Shown here: positions 61,952 through 64,000 of the stretch, piece after piece | Position numbering within the stretch: the first letter of the stretch is position 1 | Layout of the letters: each line of letters begins with the position of its first letter | DNA from: Anaerolineales bacterium | GTDB lineage: Bacteria > Chloroflexota > Anaerolineae > Anaerolineales > Villigracilaceae | Direction: 5' to 3' | NCBI GenBank assembly: GCA_020634895.1 | Contig: JACKAV010000010.1 | Span: forward strand, 114,288 to 178,287 | Length of the DNA stretch: 64,000 nt | Made by a program: the position numbers and the translations under genes | The notes under the pieces: generated by a model | The model's input: the letters and a program-made list of their open reading frames with translations, nothing else | Told to the model about the DNA's origin: nothing | Databases searched by the model: none

Positions 61952-61978
61952 CCACCCCGCGCCGTGGGCACGGGGTGG
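61952..61978 (-). terminator. Hairpin after the PT-rich lipoprotein gene
   Basis: CCACCCCG (61952-61959) and CGGGGTGG (61971-61978) form a perfect 8-bp GC stem downstream of the minus-strand lipoprotein gene. A T-run is weak, so terminator function is tentative. Confidence 0.45.
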
Positions 61979-62042
61979 CAGGTTGCTGCGCAGAAAAGGG
62001 ATGAATGGTGATTCTTCGCTTCCGCGGTTTATGTATTGCCCA

Positions 62043-62852
62043 CTATCCTCCAGCGCATTGAGGCAGATCACTGTAATCGGGATTGGAGCAGTCTTCGACC
62101 GGGCAGGATGAGTCTGTGAAGGGGTCGCAACTGGTATCGGTGTTGGGCGGGTTGTCGTCGGTGTTGGAGGGAGGCGGGTTGGGATCGGTGTAGGTGCAGA
62201 TGCCGCCGTCGAAGGTGAAGGAGTCGGTCTGAATGCCGTCCACTTCGATGTTGACGTTGAGCGGGAAGCTGTTCCCAGACAGGGAGCAGGAGAGGATGTT
62301 CGGATTATTCGATGCCGCGCCGCAGTTGACGGGGCTGCCGTTGAAGGTGACGTTGAGGCTTTTGCCGGTGAGATCGGGAACGGGCGGGGCGAAGGGGAAG
62401 TTGATATAGCCCATGCCGGTGTCGCAGGCGGTGACGGTTCCCTGTAACAGCGGGGCAGCCTCTGTGGGAGGCGCATCCGTTGGGGCGTCGGTGGGAGGCG
62501 CGGGTTCTTCTGTCGGCTCATCGGTGGGGACGTCGGTTGGGGCTTCGGTGGGGCTGGGGTTTGCCGGGCAGTATTTACCCTGCAGAGTTGCCAAAGAGCT
62601 GCCTATCAACTGACTGGAGTATCCACTATAAAGATCGATCTGAATGGTATTGCCGTCGGGGCATGGAAGGGAGCATTCGATGCCATAGGTGCCATACAAG
62701 CTAAGTCCGTAATCATTAAACCCTTTGCAAAACAAGGTCACGTTATCGAGGGTCTGGTATTGGGATCCGCCGCCGCATTGGTAGAGGCGGCATGCCATGA
62801 TGAATAGCATGACGAATGAATAAAAGAGCAGTCTTTTCGCATTGAGTTTCAT
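62043..62852 (-). CDS. Cysteine-rich lipoprotein with PT-rich linker
   Basis: A 269-residue secreted protein. The signal peptide ends in lipobox FIMAC, followed by about 70 residues with CxxxC pairs, a Pro/Thr/Asp/Glu linker (APTDVPTDEPTEEPAPPTDA, about 104-132), a second domain with several cysteines, and a Pro/Asp/Asn-rich tail (PNPPPSNTDDNPPNTDTSCD). PT linkers of this type are frequent in Chloroflexota cell-surface proteins. AGGAGA precedes the ATG. Function unknown. The gene is flanked by two copies of a dispersed repeat. Confidence 0.78.
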   Translation of the reverse strand: MKLNAKRLLFYSFVMLFIMACRLYQCGGGSQYQTLDNVTLFCKGFNDYGLSLYGTYGIECSLPCPDGNTIQIDLYSGYSSQLIGSSLATLQGKYCPANPSPTEAPTDVPTDEPTEEPAPPTDAPTDAPPTEAAPLLQGTVTACDTGMGYINFPFAPPVPDLTGKSLNVTFNGSPVNCGAASNNPNILSCSLSGNSFPLNVNIEVDGIQTDSFTFDGGICTYTDPNPPPSNTDDNPPNTDTSCDPFTDSSCPVEDCSNPDYSDLPQCAGG

Positions 62853-62933
62853 GAATTCTCCTATTAATGAGATGATGTCTGCTTATATATAAGTAGTTGT
62901 TAGAACCCGCTTCGGGTGTGGGAGATTTAGAGA

Positions 62934-63060
62934 AAGGTTGAAGGTTGAAGGAGGAAGGTTGAAGGTAGAAGGAGGAAGTGTCATTTCGAGCGGCAGCGAG
63001 AAATCTTTGGGGATGGAGGGAATTGGGAATAGGGAATAGGGAATGGGGAATGGGGAGCCG
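62934..63060. repeat. Dispersed repeat cluster, copy 2 (upstream of the PT-rich lipoprotein)
   Basis: AAGGTTGAAGG words (62936-62972) run into a second copy of the TGTCATTTCGAGCGGCAGCG element (62979-63022) and then a GGGAATAGGGAATGGGG stretch. It matches copy 1 at 61829 in order and sequence. Confidence 0.85.
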
Positions 63061-63133
63061 GGGGGCGGCAGCGAGAGCAGAATAGGTCATAAATCAGATA
63101 GAACGCGGGGAATTTACAGATTTTTTAGGAGGC

Positions 63134-63161
63134 TTGTTTTTTGCTTCGATTTCTGTATACT
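63134..63161 (+). promoter_or_regulatory. Predicted promoter of the last gene
   Basis: TTGTTT (63134-63139) and TATACT (63156-63161) are 16 bp apart. Transcription would begin near 63168 and give a leader of about 215 bases before the ATG at 63384. Confidence 0.5.
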
Positions 63162-63167
63162 AGCCAA

Positions 63168-63383
63168 CATAGGCGGGACTTAATAAACCAGAAATCACCC
63201 ATTTGACTCATTTGGTAATTGGTTCCGCCTGCTGACCGCCCTGTTTAGGGGGGCTGTCTGTCACTGCCATCTATTGGCTATGCGCTATGACGTGTAGAAA
63301 GGAGGGTACTACATAGGATACAGGATAGTAAGAGGATGGTAAGAGGATGACCCAATTCAAAACAAAATGATAAGGAGCTAAAA
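63168..63383 (+). other. Long, possibly structured 5' leader
   Basis: About 215 non-coding bases. AGGCGG (63171-63176) can pair with CCGCCT about 55 bases later, with inner AAACCA/TGGTT pairing. GACCGCCC and GGGGGGC form a second hairpin. GAAAGGAGGG at about 63298 looks like a ribosome site without a gene. It does not match a riboswitch class I know. Confidence 0.45.
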
Positions 63384-63935
63384 ATGGCTAAAATTCGCAA
63401 AAACATCATCATCCAAGGCTTCAGCGGCACGTTGGGTGATCAGTTAATAATCAAACAGGATAAGGCAGGAAGAACGATCCTTGCCGTGCCTCCAACGTTC
63501 AGTGAAAACCGTACTTTCAGCGAAGCACAGCAAGCCCAGCATGAAAAATTCCGTGAAGCTTCCACGTATGCCAAGGATGCAAAGAGTGAAGAAATTTATC
63601 AAGAAAAGGCGGAAGGGACACCGCAAACCCCTTACAACGTGGCGATGGCGGACTGGTTCCATGCGCCGGAGGTGAAGGAAATCGATCTCAGCGGTTGGAA
63701 TGGCGGTGCGAATGAGGTGATCCGCATTCGGGCTGTGGACGATGTGGAGGTGGCGCAGGTGACGGTGTTGATCACGGACGGCGGCGGGGCTGTGCTGGAA
63801 CAAGGCTCGGCTGCGAATGTGGGCAGCGGCTGGTGGCATTACACCACGGAAGGGGATACTTCCGGCGCGTCGCGGATCGTGGCTTCGGCACGGGACTTGC
63901 CGGGGAATGTAGCTCAGTTGGAGTGGCTTGATTAG
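63384..63935 (+). CDS. Protein of unknown function
   Basis: A 183-residue soluble protein. The N-terminal 60 residues are polar (MAKIRKNIIIQGFSGTLGDQ; LIIKQDKAGRTILAVPP), and the C-terminal 90 residues (VIRIRAVDDVEVAQVTVLIT and onward) look like a small beta-sandwich. TAAGGAG precedes the ATG. No family is recognised with confidence. The remaining 65 bases of the window show no feature. Confidence 0.68.
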   Translation: MAKIRKNIIIQGFSGTLGDQLIIKQDKAGRTILAVPPTFSENRTFSEAQQAQHEKFREASTYAKDAKSEEIYQEKAEGTPQTPYNVAMADWFHAPEVKEIDLSGWNGGANEVIRIRAVDDVEVAQVTVLITDGGGAVLEQGSAANVGSGWWHYTTEGDTSGASRIVASARDLPGNVAQLEWLD

Positions 63936-64000
63936 TTGGGTAGTTAACTCAAGTTGCAACTTTCAAATGGATTTTTTAGCTTCCCGCCAAAAACCCTCAG

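Noticed and set aside
61820..62521. 233-codon Pro/Thr/Ser-rich frame overlapping the lipoprotein gene
   Set aside because: It is the alternate frame of the PT-rich linker region; the lipoprotein frame has a signal peptide, lipobox and ribosome site.

Overview
The window looks like part of a chromosome of an environmental, mesophilic bacterium. The gene content best fits Chloroflexota, class Anaerolineae: soluble-adenylyl-cyclase-like proteins, PT-rich lipoproteins, dispersed palindromic repeats of a kind common in environmental genomes, and many genes with a TATAAT-like box directly before the ATG. This placement is an inference from protein style and layout; no database search was possible. 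No phage, plasmid, insertion sequence, CRISPR array or rRNA was found. One tRNA, tRNA-Leu(GAG), is present.

Layout. 1-2.2 kb: end of a tryptophan 2,3-dioxygenase-like gene, a di-heme cytochrome c, and a membrane protein with palindromes in the divergent promoter region. 2.2-12.4 kb: recJ (carrying an apparent in-frame palindromic insertion), a 1378-residue protein with two cyclase domains, an NTPase and TPRs, a 1039-residue WD40-orthocaspase, and a lysine-rich histone-like protein. The last three form the most system-like block here. 12.5-18.4 kb: housekeeping and unknown genes (YkgJ-type protein, Yip1 protein, ALDH7, thioesterase, Asp/Glu racemase, lipoprotein). 18.4-22.8 kb: an Aap-type general amino acid ABC transporter. 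22.9-28.4 kb: YbaK, a cNMP-domain protein, a RelA/SpoT homologue, MoeA, VKOR and a small acidic Cys protein. 28.7-34.0 kb: a lipoprotein, GNAT and SCP2 genes, a second amino acid ABC operon (substrate-binding protein, permease, ATPase), a STAS protein and a DDAH-like hydrolase.

34.1-43.9 kb: tRNA-Leu, PlsX, a NERD-like protein, a polytopic membrane protein, DinG fused to a DnaQ-type exonuclease, a CruF-like membrane protein, a GAF/HD-GYP protein, Dcd and DUF1684. 43.9-47.1 kb: an ECF vitamin transporter (fused ATPases, S, T). 47.2-51.4 kb: divergent thrC and thrB, then three tandem DUF3592-like paralogues, one of which reads through into the antisense of thrB next to a pentanucleotide repeat. 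51.4-58.7 kb: a six-gene beta-oxidation operon (tetR, two acyl-CoA dehydrogenases, fadN-like, thiolase, SCP2) with a paired palindromic operator before tetR and repeats in most junctions. 59.0-64.0 kb: an SDR, small membrane-associated proteins, a methyltransferase, a PT-rich lipoprotein flanked by two copies of a dispersed repeat, and an unknown gene behind a long, possibly structured leader.

Metabolically the segment describes a heterotroph that imports amino acids and vitamins, degrades fatty acids, makes threonine and has nucleotide second-messenger signalling (cyclase, cNMP-binding domain, HD-GYP, RSH). The strongest candidates for new biology are the cyclase/orthocaspase/histone-like cluster, the RSH enzyme that combines an intact hydrolase site with an EFDD synthetase motif, the palindromic insertion in recJ, and the repeat-controlled C-terminus opposite thrB.
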